From: CBDCVO01 sp965223085
GTDB lineage: Bacteria; Pseudomonadota; Gammaproteobacteria; Ga0077536
Length of the DNA: 64,000 nucleotides
NCBI GenBank assembly: GCA_965223085.1
Contig: OZ244981.1
Span: forward strand, 1 to 64,000
Reading direction: 5' to 3'
Positions within the stretch are counted from its first letter, which is position 1; every line of letters starts with the position of its first letter. Shown one piece after another: positions 63,123 to 64,000 of the stretch. The translations under genes and the position numbers were made by a program. Under the pieces are notes generated by a model that was not told the DNA's origin, ran no database searches, and saw only the letters and a program-made list of their open reading frames with translations.

Positions 63123-64000
63123 TAATAAACCTCGGTAACGTGCTTCGGCTCGGCGACAACCGCGAGCGGTAGTTCGATCGTGAACACCGTTCCCACGCCG
63201 ACTTCACTAGTCACTCGGAGGTGACCACCCATAGCGTTTATCGTGTGCAGACTTTCGTACACGCCAATGCCCATGCCCGCTTTCCCTTTCGTGGTTTCGA
63301 ACGGCTTAAAGAGCCGATCACGAATAAACGATCGTTCCATCCCACACCCACTGTCGGCAATTTCCAGCAAGGCTTTATCGCTCTCGATGGCAGAGCGTAT
63401 CTCGATGGTACCATCATTAGCTGTTGCATCTTGGGCATTTTGCACCAGGTGCTCGATGACTGCAGCGAAACGGTCCGCCAGTCCGCGCACATAAACACCG
63501 GCGGTTGCGGATTGAAAATGCGGCGCCGGCGTGCGCTCACCGACGCGCGCGATCACCTCAGCGACCACCGCATCGAGTTCAAACGGAGCCGCGTCGCGCT
63601 CGACCGTCTGAGGTTGGCGCAAAGTCCCCAGCATGCGTGTCATTTTCCTGACTGCGTCGTTGATGGTGCTAAATGCATCGTCGACAAATTCTGGTTTGCC
63701 ACGGTGGCGTTCCGCATTTTTTGTAACCAAAGATAACTGGGCAACAACATTTTTCAGATCGTGCACGAGAAACGCAGACAAGCGATTAAAGGCGTCAAAT
63801 TGATGTGCTTCGGCTAACTCTTCGGTCGCATGCAAAAGTGCGAGATAACCTGCAGCTTGGCGACCCAGGGTGCGCAACAGCGCCCGATCTTCTGCGGTGA
63901 ACGGCGCCCCGGAACGAGGTTCTTCGAGTAAGATAAACGCCAATAACTCTGCGTCAAACTGAATCGGAATAACGATCCAGGCGCGTTTGTGCTGAATGAT
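63122..64000 (-). CDS. prsK: PEP-CTERM system histidine kinase PrsK (3' part, runs off the window)
   Basis: The last 292 or so residues are present and the frame is still open at 64000. A GAF-like end (IVIPIQFDAELLAFILLEEP) precedes the H box FLVHDLKNVVAQLSLV, then N box VIEHLVQNAQDAT, G1 IADSGCGM, F box LFKPFETTKGKAGMG and G2 LRVTSEVGVGTVFTI. It would phosphorylate PrsR. The N-terminal membrane part expected for PrsK lies outside. Confidence 0.92.
   Translation of the reverse strand: MIQHKRAWIVIPIQFDAELLAFILLEEPRSGAPFTAEDRALLRTLGRQAAGYLALLHATEELAEAHQFDAFNRLSAFLVHDLKNVVAQLSLVTKNAERHRGKPEFVDDAFSTINDAVRKMTRMLGTLRQPQTVERDAAPFELDAVVAEVIARVGERTPAPHFQSATAGVYVRGLADRFAAVIEHLVQNAQDATANDGTIEIRSAIESDKALLEIADSGCGMERSFIRDRLFKPFETTKGKAGMGIGVYESLHTINAMGGHLRVTSEVGVGTVFTIELPLAVVAEPKHVTEVY

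Noticed and set aside
1..64000. Search for rRNA, tRNA, CRISPR arrays and riboswitches
   Set aside because: No cloverleaf with CCA-type end, rRNA motif, regularly spaced direct repeats with unique spacers, or known riboswitch core was recognised by eye; a covariance-model scan would be needed to exclude them fully.

Overview
The window looks like a chromosomal segment of a gammaproteobacterium-like Gram-negative that has a PEP-CTERM/exosortase surface-protein system. That placement is inferred from gene content only: prsR/prsK/prsT-type genes, an exosortase-associated acyltransferase, three proteins with PEP- or VPLP-CTERM sorting tails, a LolA-like protein and DUF1302. No rRNA, tRNA or CRISPR array was recognised. 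No exosortase gene is present, so it presumably lies outside the window.

Region 1 (about 1-20 kb) is a mobile and accessory region. It starts with a tyrosine recombinase coupled to a CHC2/TOPRIM primase fused to a P-loop domain, with a divergent XRE repressor and a ParD/ParE-like toxin-antitoxin pair. The toxin gene is split by a complete IS66 element flanked by a perfect 8-bp target duplication. Next come an orphan Rhs C-terminal tip with small membrane genes, a second but truncated copy of the primase/XRE module, an IS256 element (8-bp target duplication), a full-length Rhs/YD-repeat protein with a Cys-rich tip and a partner lipoprotein, a VPLP-CTERM protein, a REP-associated tyrosine transposase, a frameshifted VapBC pair and a long CGCAT pentamer array.

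Region 2 (20-31 kb) holds a visibly AT-richer trio (sulfotransferase, DMT transporter, PIG-L deacetylase), eroded IS256 and IS21 remnants, a PEP-CTERM protein with a convincing sigma-54 promoter and a UUCG terminator, a GT1-type glycosyltransferase, a DUF4926 protein and the TPR lipoprotein PrsT.

Region 3 (31-40 kb) has a minus-strand lipid set (FAD oxidase, NAD-binding reductase, AMP-forming acyl ligase), then a plus-strand PP-loop ATPase and two paralogous FtsX-type permeases, one carrying an N-terminal zinc ribbon.

Region 4 (40-50 kb) is a lipase island: a DUF2235 hydrolase, a 1300-residue membrane sensor-like protein, a 1231-residue patatin-like membrane protein and a VPLP-CTERM GDSL esterase.

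Region 5 (50-64 kb) contains the LolA-like, ABC ATPase and DUF1302 partners expected for the FtsX permeases, a MaoC-like hot-dog protein, the exosortase-associated acyltransferase, a GT2 glycosyltransferase, and a five-gene minus-strand operon with overlapping stops and starts: Tat-type secreted protein, PqqD-like protein, HprK-related kinase A, nucleotidyltransferase and polytopic membrane protein. It ends with prsR and the 3' part of prsK. PrsR is a sigma-54 activator, which fits the -24/-12 promoter before the PEP-CTERM gene. Short REP-like palindromes fill many spacers.
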